This document shows, one piece after another, positions 41,572 to 51,096 of a DNA stretch of 64,000 nucleotides. A model generated the notes under the pieces. The model did not search any database and was not told where the DNA came from. It was given only the letters and a program-made list of their open reading frames with translations. The stretch's first letter is position 1. Each line of letters opens with the position of its first letter. The position numbers and the translations under genes are program-made. The stretch comes from Methylorubrum populi (GTDB taxonomy: Bacteria > Pseudomonadota > Alphaproteobacteria > Rhizobiales > Beijerinckiaceae): NCBI GenBank assembly GCA_020741775.1, contig DYYG01000037.1, forward strand, positions 124,001 to 188,000, written 5' to 3'.

Positions 41572-44418
41572 ATGAAGTACGATCGCCACGATCCCTTCGA
41601 TTTCGCCGCCCGCCGCCATATCGGCCCGAAGCTCTCCGAGATCGACCAGATGCTGGAGACGGTCGGCACGAAATCGCTCCACGCGCTGATCGACGAGACG
41701 CTGCCGCCCGATATCCGGCAGGCCGAGTACATCGATTTCGGCACCTCGCTCACCGAGCGCCGCTCCCTGGAAAAGCTGCGGGCCACGGCCAACAAGAACC
41801 GCCTGCTCGTCTCGCTGATCGGCCAGGGCTACCACGGCACGACCATGCCGCCGGCGATCCAGCGCAACATCTTCGAGAACCCGGCTTGGTACACCGCCTA
41901 CTCGCCCTATCAGCCGGAGATCAGCCAGGGCCGGTTGGAGGCGCTGCTCAACTTCCAGACCCTGGTCTGCGACCTGACGGCGCTCGACGTCGCCAACGCC
42001 TCGCTCCTCGACGAGGCCACCGCCGCGGCGGAAGCCATGGGCATGGCCAAGCGGGTCGCGAAATCGGATCGCACCGCCTTCTTCGTCGACCGCGACTGCC
42101 TGCCCCAGACCATCGCCGTGCTGAAGACCCGCGCCGCGCCCCTCGGCTGGGAGATCGTGATCGGCGATCCCTTCGCGGATCTCGATCCCGAAGCCGTGTT
42201 CGGCGCCCTGTTCCAGTATCCCGGCGTGAACGGGGCGGTGCACGACTTTTCCGGCCCCATCGCCGCGCTGCATCGGGCCGGTGCCCTCGCCGTGATGGCC
42301 GCCGACCCGCTGGCGCTGACGCTGCTGAAACCGCCGGGCGAGATGGGGGCCGATATCGCCGTCGGCTCGATGCAGCGCTACGGCGTGCCGATGGGCTATG
42401 GCGGCCCGCATGCCGCCTACATGGCCACCCGCGACGCCCATAAGCGGGCGCTGCCGGGACGGATCGTCGGCGTCTCGGTCGATGCCCGCGGCAACCGCTC
42501 CTACCGGCTCGCGCTCCAGACCCGCGAGCAGCATATCCGCCGGGAGAAGGCGACCTCGAACATCTGCACCAGCCAGGTGCTGCTCGCGGTCATCGCCTCG
42601 ATGTTCGCGGTCTATCACGGACCCACCGGCCTCAAGGCCATCGCGCTGCGGGTCCACCGCGACGCGGTGCGCCTCGCCGCCGGCCTGGAAAAGCTCGGCT
42701 TCGCGGTCGAGCCGAAGAGCTTCTTCGACACGATCACCGTCGAGGTCGGCCCGTTCCAGGGGGTGATCCTGAAGAGTGCCGTCGAGAACGGGGTGAACCT
42801 GCGCAAGATCGGCGCGACCCGCATCGGCATCAGCGTCGACCAGCGCACGCGGCCCGATATCCTTCAGGCGGTCTGGCGCGCCTTCGGCGGGGGCGATCTG
42901 GCCTATGACGAGGCCTATCCCGAGACACGACTGCCGGCGGCGCTGGAGCGGACCTCCGAGTACCTGACCCACCCGATCTTCCACATGAACCGGGCCGAGA
43001 GCGAGATGACGCGCTACATGCGCCGGCTCAGCGACCGGGATCTGGCGCTCGACCGGGCGATGATCCCGCTCGGCTCCTGCACCATGAAGCTCAACGCCAC
43101 CGCCGAGATGCTGCCGATCTCCTGGCCGGAATTCGCGGAGCTGCATCCCTTCGTGCCGGAGGATCAGGCGGCGGGCTACCGGGAGCTGATCGACGATCTG
43201 AGCCGGAAGCTCTGCGCCATCACCGGCTACGACGCGATCTCGATGCAGCCGAACTCCGGCGCCCAGGGCGAGTATGCGGGGCTGCTGGCGATCCGCGCCT
43301 ATCACCTGTCGCGGGGGGAGGGGCACCGCACCGTCTGCCTGATCCCATCCTCGGCCCACGGCACCAATCCGGCCTCGGCGCAGATGTGCGGCATGAGCGT
43401 GGTCGTCGTCGGGGCGGATGCCCAGGGCAACATCGATGTCGAGGATTTCTCGAAGAAGGCCGAGCTGCATGCGGACAAGCTCGCCGCCTGCATGATCACC
43501 TATCCCTCGACCCACGGCGTGTTCGAGGCGCGGGTGCGCGAACTCTGCGCCATCGTCCACGCCCATGGGGGGCAGGTCTATCTCGATGGGGCCAACCTCA
43601 ACGCGATGGTCGGTCTGGCGCGTCCCGGCGATATCGGCGCCGATGTCAGCCATCTCAACCTGCACAAGACCTTTTGCATCCCTCACGGCGGCGGGGGGCC
43701 GGGCATGGGCCCGATCGGCGTCAAGGCGCATCTGATCCCGTTCCTGCCCTCCGATCCGTGCACGGGCGAGGAGGGGGCGGTCTCGGCGGCGCCCTTCGGT
43801 TCGGCCTCGATCCTGCCGATCTCGTGGAGCTACTGCCTGATGATGGGCGGGCGCGGCCTGACGCAGGCGACGCGGGTGGCGATCCTCAACGCCAACTACA
43901 TCGCCAAGCGGCTGGAGGGCGCCTATCCGATCCTCTATGCCGGCCGGAACGGGCGGGTGGCGCATGAATGCATCGTCGATGTCCGCCCCTTCCAGAAGAG
44001 CGCGGGCGTCACCGTCGAGGACATCGCCAAGCGCCTGATCGATTGCGGCTTCCACCCGCCGACCATGAGCTGGCCGGTGGCGGGCACGCTGATGATCGAG
44101 CCGACCGAATCCGAGACCAAGGCCGAGATCGACCGCTTCTGCGACGCCATGCTCGCGATCCGCGAGGAGATCCGCGCCATCGAGGAGGGGCGGATCGACA
44201 AGGCCGACAACCCGCTCAAGAACGCGCCGCACACGGTGCAGGACCTGATCGGCGCCTGGGAGCGGCCCTATTCGCGGGAGGCGGCCTGCTTCCCGACCGG
44301 GTCCTTCCGGATGGACAAGTACTGGCCGCCGGTGAACCGCGTCGACAACGCCTATGGCGACCGCAATCTCGTCTGCTCCTGCCCGCCGCCGGAGGCTTAC
44401 GGCGAGGCGGCCGAATAG
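41572..44418 (+). CDS. gcvP: Glycine dehydrogenase (decarboxylating), P protein
   Basis: 948 residues, the single-chain form with an inactive N-terminal half and active C-terminal half. It decarboxylates glycine and transfers the aminomethyl group to the lipoyl arm of GcvH. The PLP lysine is in [18 protein letters not shown] (about K699). Also present are RRHIGP near the N-terminus, [13 protein letters not shown] and [12 protein letters not shown]. Start ATG 41572, 73 bp after gcvH. It is the third gene of the riboswitch operon. Confidence 0.97.
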   Translation: MKYDRHDPFDFAARRHIGPKLSEIDQMLETVGTKSLHALIDETLPPDIRQAEYIDFGTSLTERRSLEKLRATANKNRLLVSLIGQGYHGTTMPPAIQRNIFENPAWYTAYSPYQPEISQGRLEALLNFQTLVCDLTALDVANASLLDEATAAAEAMGMAKRVAKSDRTAFFVDRDCLPQTIAVLKTRAAPLGWEIVIGDPFADLDPEAVFGALFQYPGVNGAVHDFSGPIAALHRAGALAVMAADPLALTLLKPPGEMGADIAVGSMQRYGVPMGYGGPHAAYMATRDAHKRALPGRIVGVSVDARGNRSYRLALQTREQHIRREKATSNICTSQVLLAVIASMFAVYHGPTGLKAIALRVHRDAVRLAAGLEKLGFAVEPKSFFDTITVEVGPFQGVILKSAVENGVNLRKIGATRIGISVDQRTRPDILQAVWRAFGGGDLAYDEAYPETRLPAALERTSEYLTHPIFHMNRAESEMTRYMRRLSDRDLALDRAMIPLGSCTMKLNATAEMLPISWPEFAELHPFVPEDQAAGYRELIDDLSRKLCAITGYDAISMQPNSGAQGEYAGLLAIRAYHLSRGEGHRTVCLIPSSAHGTNPASAQMCGMSVVVVGADAQGNIDVEDFSKKAELHADKLAACMITYPSTHGVFEARVRELCAIVHAHGGQVYLDGANLNAMVGLARPGDIGADVSHLNLHKTFCIPHGGGGPGMGPIGVKAHLIPFLPSDPCTGEEGAVSAAPFGSASILPISWSYCLMMGGRGLTQATRVAILNANYIAKRLEGAYPILYAGRNGRVAHECIVDVRPFQKSAGVTVEDIAKRLIDCGFHPPTMSWPVAGTLMIEPTESETKAEIDRFCDAMLAIREEIRAIEEGRIDKADNPLKNAPHTVQDLIGAWERPYSREAACFPTGSFRMDKYWPPVNRVDNAYGDRNLVCSCPPPEAYGEAAE

Positions 44419-44472
44419 GGGAAGGGGCGGCCGGCGTTTGACTCCGCCGCCGCCACCCCGCATCCCGCGCGG

Positions 44473-45723
44473 ATGACCGCGCTCGGCACCCAAAACCTCT
44501 GGCGCCCCTACACCCAGATGAAGACCGCCGCGCCGCCACTGGAAGCGGTGGCGACGCGGGGCTCGCGCATCACCCTGGCCGATGGCCGGGAACTGATCGA
44601 CGGCATCGCCTCGTGGTGGACCGCCGTTCACGGCTACAACCATCCGCACATCGCCGCCGCGATGGCCGATCAGCTGGCGCGGATGCCGCACGTGATGTTC
44701 GGCGGGCTCACCCACGCCCCGGCCGAGCGGCTGGGGCAGCGGCTCGCCGCCCTGCTGCCGGGAGAGTTGAACCACGTTTTCTTCACCGATTCCGGCTCGG
44801 TCGCCGTCGAGGTCGCGCTGAAGATGGCGGTGCAGCTCTGGCTCAATCGCGGTGAGACCGGCCGCACCCGCGTGCTCGCCTTCCGCGGCGGCTATCACGG
44901 CGACACGATGGGGGCGATGTCGGCCTGCGATCCCGAGGAGGGGATGCATCGCCGCTTCGGCGCCTACCTGCCGACCCAACTCTTCGCGGATCTGCCGCGC
45001 GGCCCCGAACAGGAAGCCGCTCTCGACGCGACGCTCGCCCGCCACCGCCACGAACTCGCGGCCGTGATCGTCGAGCCCCTGGTGCAGGGCGCGGGCGGGA
45101 TGCTGACCCATCCGCCGGAGGTGCTGGCGACGGTCGCCCGCCTCGCCCGCAGGCATGGTCTGCCGCTGATCGCCGACGAGATCTTCACCGGGTTCGCCCG
45201 CACCGGCTCGCTGTTCGCCTGCGAGCAGGCCGGCGTGGTGCCCGACATTCTGTGCCTGTCCAAGGCCCTGACCGGCGGCACGATGGCGCTCGCCGCGACC
45301 GTTGCCACCACCGAGATCTTCTCCGCCTTCTGGTCGGACGATCCCTCCGCCGCGCTGATGCACGGCCCGACCTTCATGGCCAACCCGCTCGCCTGCGCGG
45401 CGGCCAATGCCAGCCTCGACCTGTTCGAGACCGAGCCACGGCTCGATCAGGCCGCCGCCATCGCCGCCCGGCTGCGGGACGGTCTGGCGCCGCTCGCTGG
45501 CTTGGCCGGTGTCAGGGAGGTCCGGGTGCTCGGGGCCATCGGCGCGGTGCAATTCGCGGTCGCCCCGGATCTCGCCGATCTCAAGCGCCGATTGGTCGAA
45601 CGCGGGGTCTGGGTGCGGCCCTTCGGCGACATCGTCTACCTGACCCCCGCCCTCACCATCGCCCCGGACGAACTCGACCGCCTGATCGAGGCGGTTGCCG
45701 CCGAGGTCACGGCCATCGCTTGA
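44473..45723 (+). CDS. bioA: Adenosylmethionine-8-amino-7-oxononanoate aminotransferase
   Basis: 416 residues, fold-type I PLP enzyme. It transfers the amino group of S-adenosylmethionine to 8-amino-7-oxononanoate to make 7,8-diaminopelargonate. Markers are LWRPYTQMK (about 9-17), IASWWTAVHGYNHP (about 45-58), AFRGGYHGDTMGAMS (about 136-150), LIADEIFTGFARTG (about 232-245) and the PLP Lys in CLSKALTGGT (about K264). The WW substrate-binding pair supports BioA over other aminotransferases. It lies 54 bp after gcvP with no terminator visible between. Confidence 0.95.
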   Translation: MTALGTQNLWRPYTQMKTAAPPLEAVATRGSRITLADGRELIDGIASWWTAVHGYNHPHIAAAMADQLARMPHVMFGGLTHAPAERLGQRLAALLPGELNHVFFTDSGSVAVEVALKMAVQLWLNRGETGRTRVLAFRGGYHGDTMGAMSACDPEEGMHRRFGAYLPTQLFADLPRGPEQEAALDATLARHRHELAAVIVEPLVQGAGGMLTHPPEVLATVARLARRHGLPLIADEIFTGFARTGSLFACEQAGVVPDILCLSKALTGGTMALAATVATTEIFSAFWSDDPSAALMHGPTFMANPLACAAANASLDLFETEPRLDQAAAIAARLRDGLAPLAGLAGVREVRVLGAIGAVQFAVAPDLADLKRRLVERGVWVRPFGDIVYLTPALTIAPDELDRLIEAVAAEVTAIA

Positions 45724-45897
45724 GGTCGGGACGGCCGGCCGGGTGGCCGCTGCCGAAGCGAGCGCCCGGCGGGTGCTGTCCGCGAGAGGCGACCCGACGC
45801 GCGATGGAAATGTCCCTGGAACGGACCCTGCAACCCGCAGCGGGGTTTCTCGTTGGATGATCGCGGCGGCGTGTCGGTTCCCGGACGGGAAGCGGCC

Positions 45898-46356
45898 ATG
45901 CTCGCGAAGAACGTCCGCGAAAAAATTGGGGTCGCTGTGACAATCGGGGAGCGCAAGGTGGTGAGCGAGACCGAGACGACGAATCCGGAAGCCGACCGTC
46001 CTGTCATCCTCATCGTTGAGGATGAGGCCCTGACCATCATGGATCTCGGCGACGTGCTGGAAGAGGGCGGCTACGACACCCTGCAATGCGCCTCGGCCGA
46101 GCGGGCCCTTTCGATCCTCCAGGCGCGCCCGGACATCTGCGGACTCGTCACCGATGTGGAATTGTCGGGACGGGTCAACGGGTTCGAACTGGCCACCTCC
46201 GTCGCCCAGGCGCGGCCGGAACTGCCGATCCTGATCGTTTCCGGCCGTGCGGCGCCCGATCCCGAGCGGATGCCGCCCGGGGCCGAGTTCATCTCGCGCC
46301 CCTGTGCCGGCGCGGACATCCTGGCCCGCCTCAAGGGGCTGATGCTGCATTGCTGA
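45898..46356 (+). CDS. Single-domain response regulator
   Basis: 152 residues from ATG 45898; upstream TTG (45853) or downstream GTG (45958, with GGGGAG) are possible. A receiver domain with acidic pocket VEDEAL (E41, D42) and phospho-acceptor Asp86 in VTDVELSG. The normally invariant Lys of the KP motif is replaced by Arg (FISRPCAG). There is no output domain, so it should act by protein-protein contact, often as a phosphate sink or stress-response regulator. An HWE kinase partner could be elsewhere. Its 3' end overlaps the convergent reductase gene by 26 bp. Confidence 0.85.
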   Translation: MLAKNVREKIGVAVTIGERKVVSETETTNPEADRPVILIVEDEALTIMDLGDVLEEGGYDTLQCASAERALSILQARPDICGLVTDVELSGRVNGFELATSVAQARPELPILIVSGRAAPDPERMPPGAEFISRPCAGADILARLKGLMLHC

Positions 46357-47284
46357 GTGCGGCGCGCCATGCCGCGACGGTCTCGGCCAGCCCCGTTTCC
46401 AGGCCGTAGCGTGGCGCGAACCCGACCTCGTCGCTGAGCCGGCGGATATCCGCCTCGATGCGGGCCGGTTCGGAGGGGCCGAGGGGGCGGGCGCCGAAAT
46501 CGATCAGGTCCGCGCGGCCGGTCAGGGCTCCGATGCCCTCGAGGATCTGCCGGACCGCCACCGCGTGGCCGGAGCCGATATTGACCGGCCCCCCGACGTC
46601 GGACTCGAGCAAGGCTGCGAAGGCCGCGCCCGCATCGGCGACATGCAGGAAGTCGCGTCGCTGAAGGCCCTCGCTGGTGGCGAGGCGCTGTCCGCAGAGC
46701 AGCGCCCGCGCCGCATCGCCGACGAGCCGGCCGGGCGTCTCACCGGGACCGTAGAGATAGAACAGCCGCCCCCAGGCCCAGGAGAGGCCGGCGGTCGCGG
46801 CGTAGGAGGCGAGGATGCGGCGCAGGCCGTCCTTGGCGGTGCCGTAGAGCGTCGCCGGGCGGCAGGGGGCGTCTTCGGCGAAGCGGCCGGCCTCCGCCGC
46901 GTGGTCCCCTGGCTCCGAGAGCAGGGGAGCGGCGGTCCAATCGTACTCGGCACAGGTTCCCGCCACCACGGCGCGCCGGCCGCCGGCTTCGTGAAATGCC
47001 CGCACGAGGTCGAGGCTCGCCCCCGTCCAATCGAGATTGGACGGAGCGTGCCAGTAGCGGCCGGGCTCGGTCACCCAGGCAAGGTGGAGGAGGCGGCTGG
47101 CTCCGGCCGCCCGCACGGCCGCTTGGCGTTGGCTCGCAACGAGCAGGTCGGCGGGATGGAAGGCGTGCGCGCCCGCAGGCGCCGTTCGCCCCACGGCATG
47201 GACCTCGAAGCCGCGGGCGACCAGCGCCGCCACCGCGTGGCGGCCGACGAAGCCGGCGCCGCCGGTGACGAGAACCCGCCTCAC
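46331..47284 (-). CDS. NDP-sugar epimerase/4-ketoreductase (extended SDR)
   Basis: 317 residues from GTG 47284, overlapping the previous stop as GTGA. Rossmann motif VTGGAGFVGRHAVAAL (about 5-20), Thr in AGTCAEYDW (Cys-Ala-Glu-Tyr context), and catalytic YGTAKDGLRRIL (Tyr-x-x-x-Lys, about 149-160). The family includes 4-keto-6-deoxysugar reductases. As the last gene of the CDP-deoxysugar operon, the likely job is reducing the 4-keto group of the methylated, epimerised sugar. It overlaps the convergent response regulator gene by 26 bp. Confidence 0.85.
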   Translation of the reverse strand: MRRVLVTGGAGFVGRHAVAALVARGFEVHAVGRTAPAGAHAFHPADLLVASQRQAAVRAAGASRLLHLAWVTEPGRYWHAPSNLDWTGASLDLVRAFHEAGGRRAVVAGTCAEYDWTAAPLLSEPGDHAAEAGRFAEDAPCRPATLYGTAKDGLRRILASYAATAGLSWAWGRLFYLYGPGETPGRLVGDAARALLCGQRLATSEGLQRRDFLHVADAGAAFAALLESDVGGPVNIGSGHAVAVRQILEGIGALTGRADLIDFGARPLGPSEPARIEADIRRLSDEVGFAPRYGLETGLAETVAAWRAALSNAASAP

Positions 47285-47814
47285 CGCCCCGCCCAATCGG
47301 GAAAGGCGAGGTCGCGGGCGGCGATCACGGTAACCGGCTCGGGCCAGGAGAGGGCGAAGGCCGGATCGTTCCAGCGCAGGCCGTCGGCGGCGGTCGCCAC
47401 GAAGGGACGGTCGATCATGTAGAGGATTTCGGTCTCGTCCATGAGCGTCTGGAAGCCATGGGCGAGGCCGGCCGGGATGTAGAGGGCGTGGTGGTTACGC
47501 GCCGAGAGCGTCACCTGCTCCGTCCGCAGATAGGTCGGCGAGCCGGGCCTCAGATCCACCACGGCGTCATGGATCGCGCCGGAGGTGCAGCGCACGAGCT
47601 TGGTCTCGGCATGGGGCTCGCGGGAAAAATGCATCCCGCGCACCGTGCCGCGACGGTGATTGAACGAGACGCTCGACTGCGCGAACCGCCCGATCAGTCC
47701 GTGCCCGGCGAATTCCTCTTCGCAATGGGTGCGGGCGAAGAAGCCCCGCTCGTCCGCATGCGGTTCCGGTTGCACGAGGAACAGGCCGGGGAGTGAGAGT
47801 TCCTCGACGATCAT
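47281..47814 (-). CDS. RfbC-like dTDP/CDP-4-keto-6-deoxysugar 3,5-epimerase
   Basis: 177 residues, RmlC cupin fold. Motifs are ERGFFARTHCEEEF (about 21-34), the catalytic His in VRGMHFSREPHAE (about 57-69), the substrate Lys-Val-Arg segment TKLVRC, the Asp in HDAVVDLRPGSPTY and YIPAGLAHGFQ. RmlC-type enzymes epimerise C3/C5 of 4-keto sugars. The C3 methyl branch predicted here would restrict action to C5 (or make C3 unreactive). It overlaps the reductase gene by 4 bp. A 148-bp gap with a large inverted repeat separates it from the methyltransferase gene. Confidence 0.88.
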   Translation of the reverse strand: MIVEELSLPGLFLVQPEPHADERGFFARTHCEEEFAGHGLIGRFAQSSVSFNHRRGTVRGMHFSREPHAETKLVRCTSGAIHDAVVDLRPGSPTYLRTEQVTLSARNHHALYIPAGLAHGFQTLMDETEILYMIDRPFVATAADGLRWNDPAFALSWPEPVTVIAARDLAFPDWAGR

Positions 47815-47835
47815 GCGCGCCGCGCTCCCCTCCTG

Positions 47836-47940
47836 CCCCTCATCCTGAGGTGCCGCGCAGCGGCCTCGAAGGATCCTCCAGATCCCGCGCGATCCCTGGA
47901 ACATCCTGCGAGGCCCGCTGGCGCGGGCGCCTCAGGATGA
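47836..47940. repeat. Long palindromic intergenic repeat
   Basis: The 13-bp arms CCTCATCCTGAGG (47836-47848) and CCTCAGGATGAGG (47928-47940) are exact reverse complements 79 bp apart, with smaller GC-rich hairpins between. It lies inside the deoxysugar operon, between the methyltransferase and epimerase genes. The same arms recur at 63101-63142, so it is a dispersed family in this genome. Confidence 0.8.
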
Positions 47941-47962
47941 GGATCTTGGTGGGACGGCACCG

Positions 47963-49192
47963 CTAGAACACCGTCAACGCAGGGATCGCCACGGCGAAGC
48001 GCCCGCCCCAGTCGCGGATCGCCGCCATCTCTCCGGCGATCTCGTCCTTGAGGTTCCAGGGCAGGATCAGCACCGTGTCGGGCCGCATCGCCAGGAGGTC
48101 GTCGGGCGAGACCACGGGGATGCGGCTGCCGGGCAGCCAGGTGCCCTGCTTGTGCGGCGAGCGGTCGGCGACCGCCTGGATCAGTTCAGGGCCGATGCCG
48201 CAATAATTGAGGAAGGTGTTGCCCTTGGCCGCCGCGCCGTAGGCACAGACCGTGCGGCCCGCCGCGCGCTCCTCGATGAGGAAACGCAGGGCGTCGCATT
48301 TGATGTCGGCCACCGCGCGGCCGAAATCGTCGTAGCCCGACGGGTCGAACAGGTTGGCGGCCCACTCGCTCAGCACCACCCGATCCAAGTTCGGCGTCGG
48401 GGCATGGGAGGCGCCGTCATGGCAGGCGAAGACCCGCAGCGAGCCGCCATGGGTCGGCCATTCCTCGACATCGAACACCCGCAGGCCCTGCCGGCGCAGG
48501 ATGCCGATCACCACCCCGAGGGAGAGGTAGGAAAAGTGCTCGTGGTAGATCGTGTCGAATTGCCGGCTCTCGATCATCCGCAGCAGGTGCGGGAATTCGA
48601 AGGTCGCCACGCCCTCCGGCTTCAGGATCTCGGCGAAGCCCGCCACGAAATCGAGGATATCGGGCACGTGGGCCAGCACGTTGTTGGCAGCGGTGAGGTC
48701 CGCCTTGTGGCCCTCGGCGGCGAGGCGCCGGGCGGTGTCGCGGCCGAAGAAGGCGACGTCCGTCGGTACGCCGCGGTCCACGGCCGCGCGGGCGACATTG
48801 GCCGCCGGCTCGACGCCGAGCACCGGCACGCCGCGGGCGACGAAATATTGCAGCAGGTAGCCGTCGTTGCTCGCGACCTCCACCACCTTGCTGTCCGGCC
48901 CGAGACCGAAGCGGGCGATCATCGCGTCGACATAGCGTTCCGCGTGCCGCAGCCAGCCGGCGGAGAAGCCGGAGAAATAGGCATAATCGGAAAAGATCGC
49001 CTCCGGGCTCTCGAAGGCTTCGAGCTGCACCAGCCAGCAGGCGTCGCAGACATAGGCGTGGAGCGGGTGGAAGACCTCGCCGCGATGGCGCCGCTCCGGC
49101 GTCACATACGAATTGGCGAGCGGCGACAGTCCGAGATCGCAGAAGGTCCGGGTGAGGGCGGCGCCGCAGGCGCGGCAGGTCGGTGCGGTCAC
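47963..49192 (-). CDS. NDP-sugar 3-C-methyltransferase (TylCIII/TcaB9-like)
   Basis: 409 residues from GTG 49192, overlapping the rfbG stop as GTGA. An N-terminal zinc-binding domain has CRAC (C6, C9) and CDAC (C49, C52). The central SAM-binding domain has VVEVASNDGYLLQYF (about 103-117). The segment IYHEHFSYLS (about 215-224) holds the Tyr-His-Glu-His set used in TcaB9 for abstracting a proton from C3 of the 4-keto sugar. The C-terminal domain is Rossmann-like (VCAYGAAAKGNTFLNY). It should add a methyl group to C3 of CDP-4-keto-6-deoxyglucose. Confidence 0.86.
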   Translation of the reverse strand: MTAPTCRACGAALTRTFCDLGLSPLANSYVTPERRHRGEVFHPLHAYVCDACWLVQLEAFESPEAIFSDYAYFSGFSAGWLRHAERYVDAMIARFGLGPDSKVVEVASNDGYLLQYFVARGVPVLGVEPAANVARAAVDRGVPTDVAFFGRDTARRLAAEGHKADLTAANNVLAHVPDILDFVAGFAEILKPEGVATFEFPHLLRMIESRQFDTIYHEHFSYLSLGVVIGILRRQGLRVFDVEEWPTHGGSLRVFACHDGASHAPTPNLDRVVLSEWAANLFDPSGYDDFGRAVADIKCDALRFLIEERAAGRTVCAYGAAAKGNTFLNYCGIGPELIQAVADRSPHKQGTWLPGSRIPVVSPDDLLAMRPDTVLILPWNLKDEIAGEMAAIRDWGGRFAVAIPALTVF

Positions 49193-50298
49193 GCGGGGGC
49201 TCCTGGCTCCAAGCCAATCGACTCGCCAAGTGCCTCGTAGCGCGCGATCTCGGCCTCGGCCAGAGCGCGGGGATCGGCGCCGGAAGCGGCGGCGCGATAC
49301 CATGCGGCGGACCAGTCCAGGGCGGTGTCGAGGGTGAGGCGCCGGTCCCAGCCGAGCCGGGCGCGGGCCTTGGAGGCGTCGACCTTGAGATAGGTCGCCT
49401 CGTGCGGATGGGTCTTCTGCGACAGGTGCCAGCCGGCTTGCCCGCCCCAGCCATGGATGAGCCGCTCGACGAGATGGGAGACCGGCCGGCAATCCTCGTC
49501 CGCAGGCCCGAAATTCCAGCCCTCCGCGAACGCGGCGCCGTCCTCGCCCGCGAGGCATTCGGCGAGGCGAAGATAGCCGGCCAGCGGCTCCAGCACATGC
49601 TGCCAGGGACGGATGGCGTGCGGCGCCCGGATCTCGACCGATTCCCCGGCCTGGAAGGCGCGGACGATGTCGGGGATCAGCCGGTCGCGGGAATAATCGC
49701 CGCCGCCGATGACGTTGCCCGCCCGCGCGCTGGCGATCCGCGCCGGATGGCCGCCCGCGCCGAAGAACGAGGCGCGATAGGCGCTGGTGACGAGTTCGGC
49801 GCAGCCCTTCGAGGCGCTGTAGGGGTCATGCCCGCCCATCGCCTCGTTCTCCCGGTAGGCATAGGGCCATTCCCGGTTCTCGTAAGCCTTGTCGCTCGTC
49901 ACCACGACGACGGCGTGCACGCTCCGCACCGCCCGCACTGCTTCGAGCAGGTGGACACTGCCCATGGTGTTGACGGCGAAGGTGCCGACCGGATCGGCGT
50001 AGGAGGGCCGCACCAGGGCCTGGGCCGCCATGTGGATCACGACCTCCGGTTCGGCCGCCGCGACGGCGCGGGCGAGGGCGTCCAGGTCGCGGATGTCGCC
50101 GATCCGGTGCGCCTCGGCGGGGAAGCCGATGGCCTCGAACAGGTTCGGCCGGGTCTCGGGCGGCAGGGCGAAGCCGGTGACGCGGGCGCCGAGCCGGGCG
50201 AGCCACAGGCTCAGCCACGCGCCCTTGAAGCCGGTATGGCCGGTGAGCAGGACACGTTTGCCCGCCCAGAAAGTGGGATCGGGGTTGAGCGCGCCCAT
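49189..50298 (-). CDS. rfbG: CDP-glucose 4,6-dehydratase
   Basis: 369 residues, extended SDR. The NAD-binding motif is LLTGHTGFKGAWL (about 17-29). The active site reads VVTSDKAYE (about 132-140) and YSASKG (Tyr160-x-x-x-Lys164). PLAGYLRLAE and GWNFGP are family segments. It converts CDP-glucose to CDP-4-keto-6-deoxyglucose. Its start codon shares one base with the rfbF stop (TGATG), so the two are translationally coupled. Confidence 0.95.
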   Translation of the reverse strand: MGALNPDPTFWAGKRVLLTGHTGFKGAWLSLWLARLGARVTGFALPPETRPNLFEAIGFPAEAHRIGDIRDLDALARAVAAAEPEVVIHMAAQALVRPSYADPVGTFAVNTMGSVHLLEAVRAVRSVHAVVVVTSDKAYENREWPYAYRENEAMGGHDPYSASKGCAELVTSAYRASFFGAGGHPARIASARAGNVIGGGDYSRDRLIPDIVRAFQAGESVEIRAPHAIRPWQHVLEPLAGYLRLAECLAGEDGAAFAEGWNFGPADEDCRPVSHLVERLIHGWGGQAGWHLSQKTHPHEATYLKVDASKARARLGWDRRLTLDTALDWSAAWYRAAASGADPRALAEAEIARYEALGESIGLEPGAPA

Positions 50299-51065
50299 CA
50301 CCACACCTTCCAGGGCGCGTTGCCCTTGGCCCAGAGCTCTTCGAGGTGCTTCTTGTCGCGCAGGGTGTCCATCGCCTGCCAGAAACCGGCATGATGATAG
50401 GCGTGGAGCTGCCCCTCGCGGGCGAGCCGCTCCAGCGGCGCGTTCTCCCACACGGTGGCGTCGTCCTCGATATAGTCGAGCACACGCGGCGACAGCACGA
50501 AGAAGCCGCCATTGATGGTCGCCCCATCGCCCGCCGGCTTCTCGCGGAAGCTGCGCACGGCGCTGCCGTCGAGATCGAGCGCGCCGAAGCGGCCCGGTGG
50601 CACCACCGCCGTCAGGGTGGCCAGCCGCCCATGCGCCTGATGGAAGTGTCGAAGCGCGGTCAGGTCGATATCGGCGACGCCGTCGCCGTAGGTCATGAAG
50701 AAATCGTCGTCGCCGAGATAGTCGCGCACCCGCTTCAGGCGCCCGCCGGTCATGGTGGCGTCGCCGGTCTCGATCAGCGACACCTTCCAATCCTCGGCCG
50801 CCGAGCGGTGGAACTGGACGTCGCCCCGGCCGAGATCGAGCGTCACGTCGCTCAGGTGGAGCCGGTAGTTCAGAAAAAACTCTTTGATGACGTAGCCCTT
50901 GTAGCCGAGGCAGATCACGAACTCGGTCACGCCGTGGGCGGCGAAGATCTGCATGATGTGCCAGAGGATCGGCCGTCCGCCGATCTCCAGCATCGGCTTG
51001 GGGCGCACCACGGTCTCTTCTGAGAGCCGCGTGCCGAGGCCGCCGGCGAGGATCACCGCCTTCAC
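50298..51065 (-). CDS. rfbF: Glucose-1-phosphate cytidylyltransferase
   Basis: 255 residues, nucleotidyltransferase fold. The N-terminal signature is AVILAGGLGTRLSEETVVRP (about 3-22), with KPMLEIGGRPILWHIM next. TYGDGVADIDLT and MDTLRDKKHLEELWAKG are typical of RfbF. It makes CDP-glucose from CTP and glucose-1-phosphate, the entry step of the pathway. It heads the operon, 31 bp downstream of the glycosyltransferase gene on the same strand. Confidence 0.96.
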   Translation of the reverse strand: MKAVILAGGLGTRLSEETVVRPKPMLEIGGRPILWHIMQIFAAHGVTEFVICLGYKGYVIKEFFLNYRLHLSDVTLDLGRGDVQFHRSAAEDWKVSLIETGDATMTGGRLKRVRDYLGDDDFFMTYGDGVADIDLTALRHFHQAHGRLATLTAVVPPGRFGALDLDGSAVRSFREKPAGDGATINGGFFVLSPRVLDYIEDDATVWENAPLERLAREGQLHAYHHAGFWQAMDTLRDKKHLEELWAKGNAPWKVW

Positions 51066-51096
51066 GGCCGGACTCCGGATTGTTGCGTCGTCGCCA

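Noticed and set aside
41428..46350. 1640-residue open frame on the minus strand
   Set aside because: It is the antisense shadow of gcvP, bioA and the response regulator. It is low in hydrophobic structure, rich in R, G, H and D, and conflicts with three clear genes on the plus strand.
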